A stretch of 64,000 nt of DNA, from NCBI RefSeq assembly GCF_004795735.1, contig NZ_CP039247.1:620001-684000 (forward strand), written 5' to 3'. The notes under the pieces are model-generated. The model ran no database searches, was not told the origin of the DNA, and worked only from the letters and a program-made list of their open reading frames with translations. Origin of the DNA: Corynebacterium endometrii. Lineage in GTDB: Bacteria; Actinomycetota; Actinomycetes; Mycobacteriales; Mycobacteriaceae. Both the position numbers and the translations under genes were made by a program. This document shows, one piece after another, positions 10,713 to 18,727 of this stretch (position 1 is its first letter; every line of letters starts with the position of its first letter).

Positions 10713-11093
10713 CTAAAGGAGCCTGAAGGAGACTAGCTTTTCGCCCTCGATCGAACCGGTGAACGCGTGCTGGGCGCTGCCAATGCCCGCGGTGCCAAAG
10801 ATTTCCCCATTGGGCCTAATGTGGATGGAGCGAACCTTTGCCTCGCGCTTGCGCTTAAGCTCATGGGCGCGGATCCAGGTACCTAGGTGAAGCTTGATGG
10901 TGGGGTGGAAGTGCTTGTGGGGCAGGTGCGTTATGGCGCGCTGCCCGGCCGCAACGTCCACGGCCAAGCTCACCAGCCTGGTGGCAATTTTTCTAGTGCG
11001 CACGTCCGTGACGTGGCTGGGCCGCGAATACACCACGCGGTCTTCCGGCACATACAGCTTGAGATGGGCAAACCCCGGAATCGCGGTATACAC
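10713..11093 (-). CDS. Rv3235-family protein (DUF6459)
   Basis: Conserved actinobacterial protein of 126 residues found next to secA1. Start is GTG 11093, preceded by AAGGAGA (11101-11107). Visible features are the LVSLAVDVAAGQR and HLPHKHFHPTIKLHLGTWI segments and a basic KRKREAKVRSIHIRPNGEIFG stretch with a predicted beta-rich C-terminal half. No catalytic motif can be pointed to and the function is not established. It converges on secA, with the shared hairpin at 10639-10678 between them. Confidence 0.75.
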   Translation of the reverse strand: MYTAIPGFAHLKLYVPEDRVVYSRPSHVTDVRTRKIATRLVSLAVDVAAGQRAITHLPHKHFHPTIKLHLGTWIRAHELKRKREAKVRSIHIRPNGEIFGTAGIGSAQHAFTGSIEGEKLVSFRLL

Positions 11094-11182
11094 AATTAAA
11101 TCTCCTTAGTCTAAAGTGCGGACGCGCAAAGCCACGTGCGGTCCTAACCAACACAAGGAGGAAACGGCGCACGGTTCCGCGA

Positions 11183-11265
11183 GCGGTAGCCGTGCTTGAG
11201 CCAAAATAAATCCCCCGATTTGCCACTATTGTGCCACACCACCAGCCGCTACGCACGGCTACCGC
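11183..11265. repeat. Widely spaced 13-bp perfect inverted repeat
   Basis: GCGGTAGCCGTGC (11183-11195) and its exact reverse complement GCACGGCTACCGC (11253-11265), 57 bases apart. It lies in the 358-base gene-free stretch 11094-11451 between two divergent genes and upstream of the TATACT box at 11319. Otherwise this stretch holds only promoter-like sequence. Confidence 0.6.
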
Positions 11266-11318
11266 CCGTTCCTGGGAGTTTCCTGTCAGGGGTGGGCGCG
11301 AAGTACGTGGTGCGTCCT

Positions 11319-11324
11319 ATATAC
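11319..11324 (+). promoter_or_regulatory. Candidate -10 box of the HAD-like gene
   Basis: TATACT at 11319-11324 predicts a start near 11331 and a leader of about 120 bases to the ATG at 11452. No clear -35 box. Confidence 0.45.
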
Positions 11325-11451
11325 TCGCCCGGTACATAAAAACTAGGAAGAACCGGTTGTGTGTTCACGCCCTCGCCGGGGAGCCACGGGCGTTGGCTCG
11401 CCCTTGGCGGTGGCGCGTGAAGCCCGGAGATATTCAAGGAGTGAAATTTAT

Positions 11452-11862
11452 ATGCGCGGTCTGGTCGTGGACTACGTGGGTGTGCTGGATGGCACCGAGG
11501 ATGACGTTCGTCGCTGGAAGAGTCTTCTCGCCGCGGCGAAGGAAAACGGAGTGGCAACCGCTATCTTGTCTAACGATCCGGGCGGCCCAGGCGCTGAGCA
11601 CATCCGTGAATGGGAATACAACGGCACCGTGGATGCGGTCATCCTCTCCGGTGAGGTTGGTGCCGAAAAGCCCGAGTTGGCCGCTTTCCAGGCCGCAGCG
11701 GATGCAATCGAACTGCCGATCAATGATTGCGTGATGGTGGATGACAATATCCTCAACGTCCGAGCCGCCGTAGACTTTGGCATGGTGGGCATGCTGTACT
11801 CCGTCTTTGACCGCACCAGCATTGAGATCCAGGCCGTGTTCGATATTGACGGTGAGTTCTAG
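11452..11862 (+). CDS. HAD-superfamily protein lacking the second catalytic Asp
   Basis: Small HAD-fold protein of 136 residues. The ATG at 11452 follows AAGGAG (11436-11441); a frame open from 11359 has no supporting site. Motif I reads VVDYVGVLDG: the nucleophile Asp is kept, but the usual DxD second Asp is Val. Motif II is ILSND, motif III the Lys in GAEKPE and motif IV the acidic pair in CVMVDDNILN. The cap region is minimal. The loss of the general acid/base residue suggests either a changed chemistry or a binding role rather than ordinary phosphatase activity; this is inference. It is followed after 2 bases by the DUF6912-like gene, so the two are probably an operon. Confidence 0.8.
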   Translation: MRGLVVDYVGVLDGTEDDVRRWKSLLAAAKENGVATAILSNDPGGPGAEHIREWEYNGTVDAVILSGEVGAEKPELAAFQAAADAIELPINDCVMVDDNILNVRAAVDFGMVGMLYSVFDRTSIEIQAVFDIDGEF

Positions 11863-11864
11863 CC

Positions 11865-12380
11865 ATGGCTGACGTCCGCGTCTATATTCCCGCCACCTAT
11901 GCCATGCTCGCCGAGTTGGCCGAAACTGGCACCGTCTATGCGCGTTCCGGTTGGGGGTTCATGGTCACCCCCGCGCTCCTAGAGTTTTACACGGAGGGCG
12001 ATGAAGAGGAGATTGCGTACGGCGCATTCCTTGAAGCATCGATGGCCTCTCTGCGTTTGCTCGCCATTGGCGATGAGCAGAAGTTCCCGCATCGCCGCGT
12101 GGTCATTTCCGCGGATGTGGATGAGAGCGTAGTGACCTTTGCCCCTGACATGGGTGAACCCGTGGTGAAGCTGGAGCCTGCCGCTATTTCCACGGAGCAA
12201 TTGGCCGCCATCCACGTAGACATCGAGGAGTCCGAGGCGGCCACCGCGAAGGCCATCGAGGTCATCGATACCGCCGATCTCGGCGATGAGGACGCGGAGC
12301 TGGCGGTGGGGGATGCTCTAGACAACTTCATGGCGTTCTATGACCCGTCAGAGTTGCCCTTCTTGGTAGAGCTTCTGTAA
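11865..12380 (+). CDS. Conserved actinobacterial protein (DUF6912-like)
   Basis: 171 residues. The ATG lies 2 bases after the HAD-like stop. It begins ADVRVYIPATYAMLAELAETG, a pattern I associate from memory with DUF6912 proteins. An acidic central part follows (EGDEEEIAYGAFLEASMASLRLL), then a stretch resembling a binding fold (HRRVVISADVDES) and a long acidic helix. No enzyme motif, signal peptide or membrane segment is seen. The pairing with the HAD-like protein is the main clue to its role, which remains unknown. Confidence 0.65.
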   Translation: MADVRVYIPATYAMLAELAETGTVYARSGWGFMVTPALLEFYTEGDEEEIAYGAFLEASMASLRLLAIGDEQKFPHRRVVISADVDESVVTFAPDMGEPVVKLEPAAISTEQLAAIHVDIEESEAATAKAIEVIDTADLGDEDAELAVGDALDNFMAFYDPSELPFLVELL

Positions 12381-12455
12381 CGCTCTACTGCGCTTGCGGC
12401 GATAGAACGAATAAGAGAGCCCGAAAGATTTCCCAAAGAGGAGGCTTAAACCGCC

Positions 12456-12785
12456 ATGAAGAAGACGCTTGCAACCCTGGTCACCGCCGCCGCTGTGGCC
12501 TGCGGAGCCGCAGCCCCGGCCGCCGCGCAGGAGGCACCGGCCAGCCCCGTCCCGGCAGTCTCCCAGTCAGGGGACATGGCAACCGGCACGGATAATGGCG
12601 CTGCCGAGCCCGGCGCTGTTGAAGAAGATGTCCCCACCACGGCGTGGCTTACGCTGCTGGAGTCCTCACAGCAGGGCAACATCGGCGTAATCATCGGCGC
12701 TGTCTTGGGCGTCGTCACGGTTGTGTTGTCCCTGTATGGCGCTTTCAAGGACGTGTTGCCTAATCTTGGAGCCTTAGCGAAGTAA
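12456..12785 (+). CDS. Small secreted protein with C-terminal membrane helix
   Basis: Not recognised. The 109-residue product has a signal peptide (MKKTLATLVTAAAVACGAAAPAAAQ with probable cleavage after AAA), an Ala/Pro/Glu-rich spacer of about 45 residues and one hydrophobic helix (NIGVIIGAVLGVVTVVLSLYGAF). It ends shortly after in KDVLPNLGALAK. The layout is typical of small envelope proteins anchored at the C-terminus. GAGGAGG lies 12-18 bases before the ATG. A hairpin terminator follows. It could be a corynebacterial porin-like or regulatory peptide, but nothing shows this. Confidence 0.6.
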   Translation: MKKTLATLVTAAAVACGAAAPAAAQEAPASPVPAVSQSGDMATGTDNGAAEPGAVEEDVPTTAWLTLLESSQQGNIGVIIGAVLGVVTVVLSLYGAFKDVLPNLGALAK

Positions 12786-12799
12786 GACCTATGGGCTTG

Positions 12800-12836
12800 G
12801 CGGGCCGCACCGGGGTTCCCGGGCGGCCCGCTTTCT
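12800..12836 (+). terminator. Terminator after the small secreted protein
   Basis: GCGGGCCGC (12800-12808) pairs with GCGGCCCGC (12823-12831), followed by TTTCT. Confidence 0.75.
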
Positions 12837-13011
12837 CAGTCTTTCACAGGGACTGACTCCATCAACGCCCATTGCTGCGAGGATGGCATTGTCGTTGGGG
12901 CAACCACCCCAAGAGTTAAGGCGCCCCGGGTTCAGGGCGGCCTGGGTTGGTGAGGGGGTCAGCGGGTTGCGCCACCCGCGACAAGCGCGGCTCGCAGGCC
13001 GCAACATCGGC

Positions 13012-14037
13012 CTAGTTCTCCCAGTCGACGTTGGTGCGGAGGGCGGCCAGGAGGTTGCGCACTGCGTCGCGACGCCGCGCCGTGGCGGAATCCTCCGGGA
13101 CAAGGTCTGGGTTGTCCAGACCGCATTCCGGGTCCGCGGGAGGGCCGGCGTGTGTGCAGCCACGGGGGCAGTGCTCAACGGCGGCAGCCAGATCGTCGAA
13201 TACATTGACCACCGTGTCGGCGTCTACGTGGGCCAGGCCAAAGGAGCGGATCCCCGGTGTGTCGATGATCCAACCGCGATTATCCGGCAAGCGCAGGGCC
13301 ACGGACTGGGTGGAGGTGTGGCGGCCCTTGCCCACGGCGGAGACCTCACCGGTTTCGCGATCCGCATCGGGGACCAGGCGGTTAACCAGGGTCGACTTAC
13401 CCACGCCGGAGTGGCCGATGAGCGCGGTGATGTGGCCATTTAATACGCCATCGACGGCGGCCAACTCATCATCAATGCCGGCCTCAATGACCGTGATGTC
13501 CAGATCCGCGAACTCGGCGGCGAAGGGCGCGGGATCGGCAAGATCGGTCTTCGTCAGGCATAGCACCGGGTGGACGTTGCCAACGAACGCGGCGATGAGC
13601 GCGCGCTCGACAAATCCGGAGCGCGGGGGAGGATCCGCTACCGCGGTCACGATCAGCATCTGGTCGGCATTGGCCACGACTATGCGCTCGTAGGGATCGG
13701 TATCGTCGGCGGTGCGGCGCAGGACGGAGGTGCGCTCCTCAAGCTTGACGATCCGGGCCAGGGTGTCCTTCCTGCCTGAGGTATCACCCACGACGCCCAC
13801 GCGGTCGCCCACCTCTACGGCGGTGCGGCCCATCTCGCGGGCGCGCATACAGACCACCTCAGGGCCATCATCGAGCGCCACGCCCCACCGCCCGCGGTCC
13901 TTGGTGATGACCATGCCAAACTTGGCATCCTTATGCTCGGGGCGGTCCTTGGTACGCGGGCGGGACCCCTTTCCGGGCCGAACGCGGACATCGGACTCAT
14001 CATAGTTTCTGTAACTGCGGCCGCCGCGCCTAGCCAT
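13012..14037 (-). CDS. rsgA: Ribosome small subunit GTPase RsgA
   Basis: Circularly permuted GTPase that helps late 30S subunit maturation. The ATG at 14037 is chosen because it gives [12 protein letters not shown] and overlaps the aroA stop by 8 bases; the longer open frame reads only into aroA. The 341-residue product has an N-terminal OB-fold (about 50-130), then the permuted motifs in the order G4 (LTKTDL), G1 (GHSGVGKST) and G3 (DTPG). The C-terminal zinc region follows ([20 protein letters not shown], with Cys/His ligands). It is translationally coupled to aroA on the same transcript. Confidence 0.93.
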   Translation of the reverse strand: MARRGGRSYRNYDESDVRVRPGKGSRPRTKDRPEHKDAKFGMVITKDRGRWGVALDDGPEVVCMRAREMGRTAVEVGDRVGVVGDTSGRKDTLARIVKLEERTSVLRRTADDTDPYERIVVANADQMLIVTAVADPPPRSGFVERALIAAFVGNVHPVLCLTKTDLADPAPFAAEFADLDITVIEAGIDDELAAVDGVLNGHITALIGHSGVGKSTLVNRLVPDADRETGEVSAVGKGRHTSTQSVALRLPDNRGWIIDTPGIRSFGLAHVDADTVVNVFDDLAAAVEHCPRGCTHAGPPADPECGLDNPDLVPEDSATARRRDAVRNLLAALRTNVDWEN

Positions 14038-15286
14038 TGTTGACCATCTCCTCCCACATGCCGGCAAAGCCCGGCAGTGTCTTAGCGGTGGTTTCCACAT
14101 CCTCCACAACAACGTCCGGGATGCGCAGGCCAATGATGGCGCCGGCCGTCGCCATGCGGTGGTCAGCATAGGACTCCCACTGCCCACCATGGAGTGGTGC
14201 GGGGGTGATGAGCAGGCCGTCTGCACGCTCCATGACGTCACCGCCCAATTTGTTGATCTCGGCGGCCAGCGCAGCCAGGCGGTCCGTTTCGTGGCCGCGC
14301 AGGTGGGCGATGCCGGTCAGAGTGGAAGGGGAATCCGCAAGGGCGGCCAACGCGGCGACGGTTGGGGTGAGCTCGCCAATATCGCCCATATCCCAATCGA
14401 TGCCGTGGAGCTCGCCGCCGGTGACCGTTAGGGTGCCGCCGGCGAGCCGAACGCTCGCGCCCATAGCCTCAGCGATGTCGCGGAACTCATCACCCGGCTG
14501 GGTGGTGGATTCAGGCCAGAACGGGATGCTCACGGAGCCACCTGCCACCATCGCGGCGGCCAAAAACGGGGTGGCGTTAGACAGGTCCGGCTCAATTTCC
14601 CAGGTGCCGCCGCTAATGGTGCCGGGATGCACGGTCCAGGTGTGATGACCCGTATCGACCTTCACGCCGGCCCTGCGCAGCATGTCCACGGTCATGTCGA
14701 TGTGTGGCATGGATGGCAGTGGGCCGCCCTCATGGCGCACGGTAATGCCGTCCGAATAGCGTGGGGCGGAAAGCAGCAGGCCTGAGACAAACTGTGAAGA
14801 ACCGGAGGCGTCAATGGTGACGCTGCCGCCGGATGGCGCATTCGCGTTGCCGCCGACGGTAAACGGCAGACCATCACCCTCCACCGAAACGCCCAGGTCG
14901 CGGAGGGCCTGGAGGATGGTGGCCATGGGGCGCTTGCGGGCCTGCGCGTCGCCATCAACGGTCACTGGGCCGTCCGCCAGGGCGGCCAGCGGCGGCAAAA
15001 AGCGCATGACGGTGCCGGCCAAGCCGCAATCGATGGTGGCCCCGTGTAGCTGACCAGGGGTGATGGTGACCGTGTTACCGTCTTGCTCGACGCGGCAGCC
15101 CATGGCGTTGAGGGCCGCTGACATGAGATCCGTATCGCGGCTGCTCAGTGGGTTCAGCAGGGTGGACGGGGAATCCGCCAAGGCGGCAAGGATATAGGCC
15201 CTGTTGGTAATGGACTTAGAGCCAGGAACAGGCTGGGTCCAGCGCAACGGGCCGGGGGCAACGGGGGCTTTCCACAAAGAAGGCAT
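14030..15286 (-). CDS. aroA: 3-phosphoshikimate 1-carboxyvinyltransferase (EPSP synthase)
   Basis: Sixth step of the shikimate pathway: joins phosphoenolpyruvate to shikimate-3-phosphate. The product shows the N-terminal [17 protein letters not shown] site, the phosphate-binding [16 protein letters not shown] (about residues 87-102), [14 protein letters not shown] and the C-terminal [17 protein letters not shown] choose ATG 15286 (418 residues) because TATTAT on the minus strand (15299-15294) stands 7 bases before it, a leaderless arrangement; ATG 15295 would overlap that box. It overlaps rsgA downstream and faces the SRAP gene with only 20 bases between the start codons. Confidence 0.93.
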   Translation of the reverse strand: MPSLWKAPVAPGPLRWTQPVPGSKSITNRAYILAALADSPSTLLNPLSSRDTDLMSAALNAMGCRVEQDGNTVTITPGQLHGATIDCGLAGTVMRFLPPLAALADGPVTVDGDAQARKRPMATILQALRDLGVSVEGDGLPFTVGGNANAPSGGSVTIDASGSSQFVSGLLLSAPRYSDGITVRHEGGPLPSMPHIDMTVDMLRRAGVKVDTGHHTWTVHPGTISGGTWEIEPDLSNATPFLAAAMVAGGSVSIPFWPESTTQPGDEFRDIAEAMGASVRLAGGTLTVTGGELHGIDWDMGDIGELTPTVAALAALADSPSTLTGIAHLRGHETDRLAALAAEINKLGGDVMERADGLLITPAPLHGGQWESYADHRMATAGAIIGLRIPDVVVEDVETTAKTLPGFAGMWEEMVNNG

Positions 15287-15292
15287 AGGCAC

Positions 15293-15299
15293 CATAATA
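15293..15299. promoter_or_regulatory. Interlocked bidirectional -10 element for aroA and the SRAP gene
   Basis: On the plus strand CATAAT (15293-15298) is 8 bases before the SRAP ATG (15307). On the minus strand TATTAT (15299-15294) is 7 bases before the aroA ATG (15286). The two hexamers occupy nearly the same bases on opposite strands. Confidence 0.55.
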
Positions 15300-15306
15300 G
15301 GACAAC

Positions 15307-16026
15307 ATGTGCGGCCGATTTGTTTTGTTTACTGAGTCATTACTGGATCACGCGGGTTCGCTCCCCGGTGTTGAGGAGTCCCACGCGCCGGCGGGCCTGC
15401 CTCGCCCGCGCTACAACATCGCGCCCACACAAATGGTTCCGGTGGTCCGCCTTGATGGCGCCACGGCGGTGGTCGAGCCGGGACGCTGGGGGCTGCTGCC
15501 GCACTGGAAGAAGGACCTGACTGGTCCCCCTTTGTTCAACGCGCGCGCCGAGACCGTGGCATCCAAACCCTCGTTCCGCGACGCGTTCAAGGCGCGCGAG
15601 GGATCCGGGCGTTGCCTGATTCCCATGGATGGCTACTACGAATGGCACGATGACGGCTCCGGCAAGGCGCCCTACTTCGTCACCCTGGGGGAGGGCAAGC
15701 TCATGTGGGCTGCGGGGCTCTGGTCATCCGGGTTGGACCAGCTCTCCGCCACCATCGTCACCACTGACTCCGCCGAGCCGATGGACTGGCTGCATGACCG
15801 CCTGCCGCGGTTTCTGACGGAAGAGGAAATGCGCCAATGGGTGGAGGGAACCCCGGAGGAGTCGGCCGAGCTTCTTCATCCCGCGCCGCGGGAGCTGCGC
15901 GGGGCGTTCGAGGTGACCAAGGTGGATAAGGCCGTGGGCAACGTGCGCAACGATTACCCGGAATTGCTGGAGCCGCAACGGGACCTATTCAGCGAGGATG
16001 TCAGCGAATCGGGCGCCGATAATTAA
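15307..16026 (+). CDS. SRAP/HMCES-family abasic-site crosslinking protein
   Basis: SOS-response-associated peptidase family (YedK/HMCES): crosslinks covalently to abasic sites in single-stranded DNA through Cys2 and shields them. The 239-residue product starts MCGRF, so the catalytic Cys is exposed once Met is removed. It carries [15 protein letters not shown] (the Asn/Arg/Glu that hold DNA), [15 protein letters not shown] with the catalytic Glu, and the LHDRLPRFL segment carrying the active-site His. Leaderless start at ATG 15307. Its 3' end overlaps the convergent ybaK gene by 42 bases. No SOS box was found nearby. Confidence 0.93.
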   Translation: MCGRFVLFTESLLDHAGSLPGVEESHAPAGLPRPRYNIAPTQMVPVVRLDGATAVVEPGRWGLLPHWKKDLTGPPLFNARAETVASKPSFRDAFKAREGSGRCLIPMDGYYEWHDDGSGKAPYFVTLGEGKLMWAAGLWSSGLDQLSATIVTTDSAEPMDWLHDRLPRFLTEEEMRQWVEGTPEESAELLHPAPRELRGAFEVTKVDKAVGNVRNDYPELLEPQRDLFSEDVSESGADN

Positions 16027-16488
16027 CGCCAAGTCCTGGGCCTTCATCTCGACGTCCAGGCCGCGGCGCCCGCCGGAGAACAAGATAGTGTCAAACAAGA
16101 CGGCGGTCTCATCAATCACCGTGGGCAGCACGCGCTTTTGGCCCAGCGGCGAGATGCCGCCGGGAATGTAGCCGGAGGACTTGGTGGCGTCGGCGGGATT
16201 CGCCATAGCGGCCTTGGATGCGCCGAGCGCCGCTGCCGCCTTCTTCAAGCTGAGCTGATGGGACACCGGCAATACACACACGGCCAACTCGCGGCGCGGC
16301 CCCTTGCCCGCGGAGAGATCGATGACCAAGGTCTTGAAAACCCGGTCCGGGTCCGCGCCCAGGGCCGCCACCGCATTGTCGCCGAAATGATCCGTTCCGG
16401 CCTCGAAGGTTGAGACCTTAAAGGGCAGGCCTGACTCATGGAGGATTTTTAACGCCGGGGTGGCGGCACCCGGTTGCTTCTTTGCCAT
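15985..16488 (-). CDS. ybaK: YbaK-type aminoacyl-tRNA deacylase
   Basis: Hydrolyses mischarged Cys-tRNA(Pro) in trans. The ATG at 16488 gives a 167-residue product starting MAKKQPGAATPAL, the usual start position; longer readings run into the sigH promoter. Typical family signatures are FKTLVIDL, the Lys in the LSLKKAAAALGASKAAM segment, SGYIPGGISPLGQK (about residues 107-120) and a terminal hydrophobic [12 protein letters not shown]. The stop lies inside the 3' end of the convergent SRAP gene. Confidence 0.88.
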   Translation of the reverse strand: MAKKQPGAATPALKILHESGLPFKVSTFEAGTDHFGDNAVAALGADPDRVFKTLVIDLSAGKGPRRELAVCVLPVSHQLSLKKAAAALGASKAAMANPADATKSSGYIPGGISPLGQKRVLPTVIDETAVLFDTILFSGGRRGLDVEMKAQDLALIIGARFADILAE

Positions 16489-16518
16489 GGGGCTGATTCT
16501 AGATCCGGCATCTCCCGC

Positions 16519-16524
16519 TAGGAT
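16519..16524 (+). promoter_or_regulatory. Candidate -10 box of sigH
   Basis: TAGGAT at 16519-16524 predicts a start near 16531, just upstream of both possible sigH start codons. Confidence 0.4.
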
Positions 16525-16566
16525 GGGAGAGGTATCACTTTGGACGCGAAGGAGCACACAATAAAC

Positions 16567-17178
16567 GTGGCTACTGATAGAACAGGCGGCACGGTCACCG
16601 CCGAGGAGCTGCATGACAGCTTTGAGGAACAGGCCATGCCGTTGCTTGACCAGCTCTACGGCGGTGCGTTGCGGCTCACCCGCAACCCGCAGGACGCTGA
16701 AGATTTGGTTCAGGAGACCTTCCTAAAGGCGTTTAAGGCCTTTGGCTCTTACAAGCAGGGAACCAACCTTAAGGCGTGGATGTACCGCATCATGACTAAT
16801 GCGTACATCAACAACTACCGCAAGGCGCAGCGCCGCCCGCAGCAATCCAGCGCCGACGAGCTGACCGACGGCCAGCTGTACACCACCGCCGGCCATGATT
16901 CCACCGGCCTGGAATCCGCCGAGATCGAGGCGCTCAAGGCCATGCCCGATTCCCAGATCTCCGACGCGATGAACGACCTTCCCGAGGACTATCGCATGGT
17001 GGTCTATTACGCGGATGTTGAGGGGCTAGCGTATAAGGAAATCGCTGAAATCATGGATACCCCGCTGGGCACGGTGATGAGCCGGTTGCACCGTGGAAGA
17101 AAATTGCTTCGTAGCGCGTTGAAAGACGTAGCACGTGAGCACGGTATTGGTCTAAGCCACCCGGATATGGAGGCATAA
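16567..17178 (+). CDS. sigH: ECF sigma factor SigH
   Basis: Group 4 sigma factor of the SigR/SigH type that directs the thiol-oxidative and heat stress response. Region 2 (about residues 20-90: [49 protein letters not shown]) and region 4 (about 135-195: [41 protein letters not shown]) are complete. GTG 16567 (203 residues, AAGGAG 12 bases upstream) is preferred; TTG 16540 with GGGAGAGG is the alternative and would add nine residues. rshA follows after 3 bases, so the sigma factor and its anti-sigma factor are co-transcribed. Confidence 0.93.
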   Translation: MATDRTGGTVTAEELHDSFEEQAMPLLDQLYGGALRLTRNPQDAEDLVQETFLKAFKAFGSYKQGTNLKAWMYRIMTNAYINNYRKAQRRPQQSSADELTDGQLYTTAGHDSTGLESAEIEALKAMPDSQISDAMNDLPEDYRMVVYYADVEGLAYKEIAEIMDTPLGTVMSRLHRGRKLLRSALKDVAREHGIGLSHPDMEA

Positions 17179-17181
17179 GTT

Positions 17182-17463
17182 ATGAGTTCATGCACTAACA
17201 ACGGTGGTTGCAACTGCAGCCACGAGGAAGTTCAGGCACTCATCTGTGAACTCTTGGATAACTGCTCCTGCAGTGACCGCGCACGGGAAATCCGGGCTAG
17301 GCTGGCGGAGTGCACTGCCTGCCACGAGCACCTTGAGCATGAGGAATACATCCGCTCCATGGTTCGCAATTGCTGCGGCGGCGACCGCGCGCCCGAGCAT
17401 CTGCGTGAGCGCATCTCCTTCCAGATCCGCATGACCCAGGTTGAGGTCCGCTATAACGGGTAG
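17182..17463 (+). CDS. rshA: Redox-sensing anti-sigma factor RshA
   Basis: Zinc-type anti-sigma factor that holds SigH inactive until its thiols are oxidised. The 93-residue product is Cys-rich: C4, then NCSCSHEE at the N-terminus, CSCSD in the middle and C-T-A-C at about residues 48-51, then NCCGG. The family motif HX3CX2C is present except for its His: the residue four before the first Cys is Arg (RLAECTAC). His residues follow directly after the CxxC (CHEH). It is a 93-residue protein, normal for the family. It sits 3 bases after sigH and upstream of a shared terminator. Confidence 0.9.
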   Translation: MSSCTNNGGCNCSHEEVQALICELLDNCSCSDRAREIRARLAECTACHEHLEHEEYIRSMVRNCCGGDRAPEHLRERISFQIRMTQVEVRYNG

Positions 17464-17489
17464 CCTTGTAGCCCTATGCGGTTGAAGTA

Positions 17490-17540
17490 AAAAAAGAGAA
17501 AGCACCTGGCCGGAAACGGTTCCAGCCAGGTGCTTTGACT
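17490..17540. terminator. Bidirectional terminator between rshA and bL37
   Basis: AAGCACCTGGC (17500-17510) pairs exactly with GCCAGGTGCTT (17525-17535). The A-run at 17488-17495 gives a U-run for transcripts coming from bL37 on the minus strand. Confidence 0.8.
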
Positions 17541-17553
17541 AATTTGCTGTGCG

Positions 17554-17628
17554 TTATGCGTTAGGACGCTTGCCGCGGTTAGCGGACTTCTTGCGGCGAT
17601 CCTTGCGCTTACGACCACGCTTGCTCAT
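17554..17628 (-). CDS. 50S ribosomal protein bL37
   Basis: A 24-codon gene. Starting at ATG 17628 behind AAGGAG (spacing 7) it encodes a very basic peptide beginning MSKRGRKRKDRRKK and ending NRGKRPNA. This closely matches the actinobacterial ribosomal protein bL37 first seen in mycobacterial ribosome structures. It is so short that ordinary gene calling misses it. It stands alone between sigH-rshA and whcE and ends at the shared terminator. Confidence 0.9.
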   Translation of the reverse strand: MSKRGRKRKDRRKKSANRGKRPNA

Positions 17629-17836
17629 TGCGTACTCCTTCGTTGAGGGTAAATGAACGTCTTCAACTGTAGCGGCAGGATGCGCCGGGGAGGAAATTTG
17701 GGTCCAAGTTTCCTGCTACGGGCCATGGACATTCTATTGCCGCATGGCCCCTAGGGAGGCGGTAGACCGCCTCGTGCTGAAGCTAAGAATGAGCTTCCAG
17801 TATTGAATTGTGGATTGTGTTTGCGCGGTCTATGCC

Positions 17837-18097
17837 TTAAGCGGACACGCGTGAGCGGCCGCGGCCGCGGTTGCGGCGGCGCTTGAGCGCGCGACGCTCT
17901 TCCTCAGACAGGCCGCCCCATACGCCGGCGTCCTGGCCGGACTCGAGTGCCCACTTCAGGCACTGGGAGGCTACTGGGCAGCGGTTGCAGACCAGCTTGG
18001 CCTTAGCGATCTGGGTGAGGGCGGGGCCGGAGTTGCCGACTGGGAAGAAGAGCTCTGGGTCCTCATCGCGGCAAACTGCATCGTGGCGCCAATCCAT
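17837..18097 (-). CDS. whcE: WhiB-family regulator WhcE
   Basis: Iron-sulfur-cluster transcription regulator of the WhiB1/WhcE type; in C. glutamicum WhcE is a positive regulator of stress genes downstream of SigH. The 86-residue product has the four cluster cysteines at C9 (DAVCRDEDPELFFP) and in VCNRCPVASQC, then the beta-turn motif GVWGGLSEEER and an Arg-rich DNA-binding tail (ALKRRRNRGRGRSR). The start ATG 18097 follows AGGAG. Its position next to sigH matches other actinobacteria. Short hairpins at 17716-17781 downstream probably mark the transcript end. Confidence 0.92.
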   Translation of the reverse strand: MDWRHDAVCRDEDPELFFPVGNSGPALTQIAKAKLVCNRCPVASQCLKWALESGQDAGVWGGLSEEERRALKRRRNRGRGRSRVSA

Positions 18098-18727
18098 TAT
18101 TGAATCTCCTAACTAAATCTGTGACAGCATGACAAAGAGCGCAATTTACTAGAGCGCAAACTGCATCTTGCGTTGTAAAGGGGGTGCCACTGCAGGGACC
18201 GGTCTGTGTGCTTCAAGGCCCAGTCTCGAGGTTGGGCCGATGCTCACCGCCATGGTGTGCGTGGCGTGCTCATCAAGGGCGTGGGTTTGCTCCTTGACGT
18301 GGAGGGCCGCAATGGGTAGTTGCCTACTCCAGTGCCGCACCTGCTTTGTGCTACTGATGAATGATTGCACGTTTGAAGACCGAGCGCTAGAGTTTGAGTC
18401 CAAAATGTGGCGAAGCTCACCGCTGCGGGGCGGGATTTGACCGCAATCGGGTGATTTCTGCAAACGATTGCCAAAAAATTGCCCCGCGCCCGTAACTTGA
18501 TTACCTGCGGTAATGGAATTGATAGGGTGAGTGTTGGAAGCGTCACAACGTCAAATTGTAGAACGGTTCGTGCCCCCGCGTTCCCCGGCGCATCTTAGTT
18601 AACTCTTAGTTTCCCTCCCGCGGGGGAGCGGGAAACTGTGAACGCGTGAGGGAATCCGCGGCCCGAATTCCCGGGCCATGCCGTGGGAAGCAAGGACCCG
18701 CGGTGTGCATTACGTAGAATGGACCGG
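18098..18727. other. 630-base intergenic region with regulatory sequence only
   Basis: No coding frame here is convincing on either strand. The left part is the whcE leader. The right part holds a perfect palindrome ATTACC-TGC-GGTAAT (18500-18514) next to TTGATT (18497) and a -10-like TAGGGT (18523-18528), so at least one extra promoter is plausible. An untranslated RNA cannot be excluded. Confidence 0.5.
18715..18720 (+). promoter_or_regulatory. -10 box TAGAAT giving a leaderless start at 18728
   Basis: TAGAAT is followed by 7 bases and then GTG 18728, so transcription and translation probably begin together. Confidence 0.6.

Noticed and set aside
10993-11256. Minus-strand frame across the DUF6459 promoter
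   Set aside because: It overlaps the DUF6459 start and its ribosome binding site, and its composition is Arg-rich as expected from a shadow frame.
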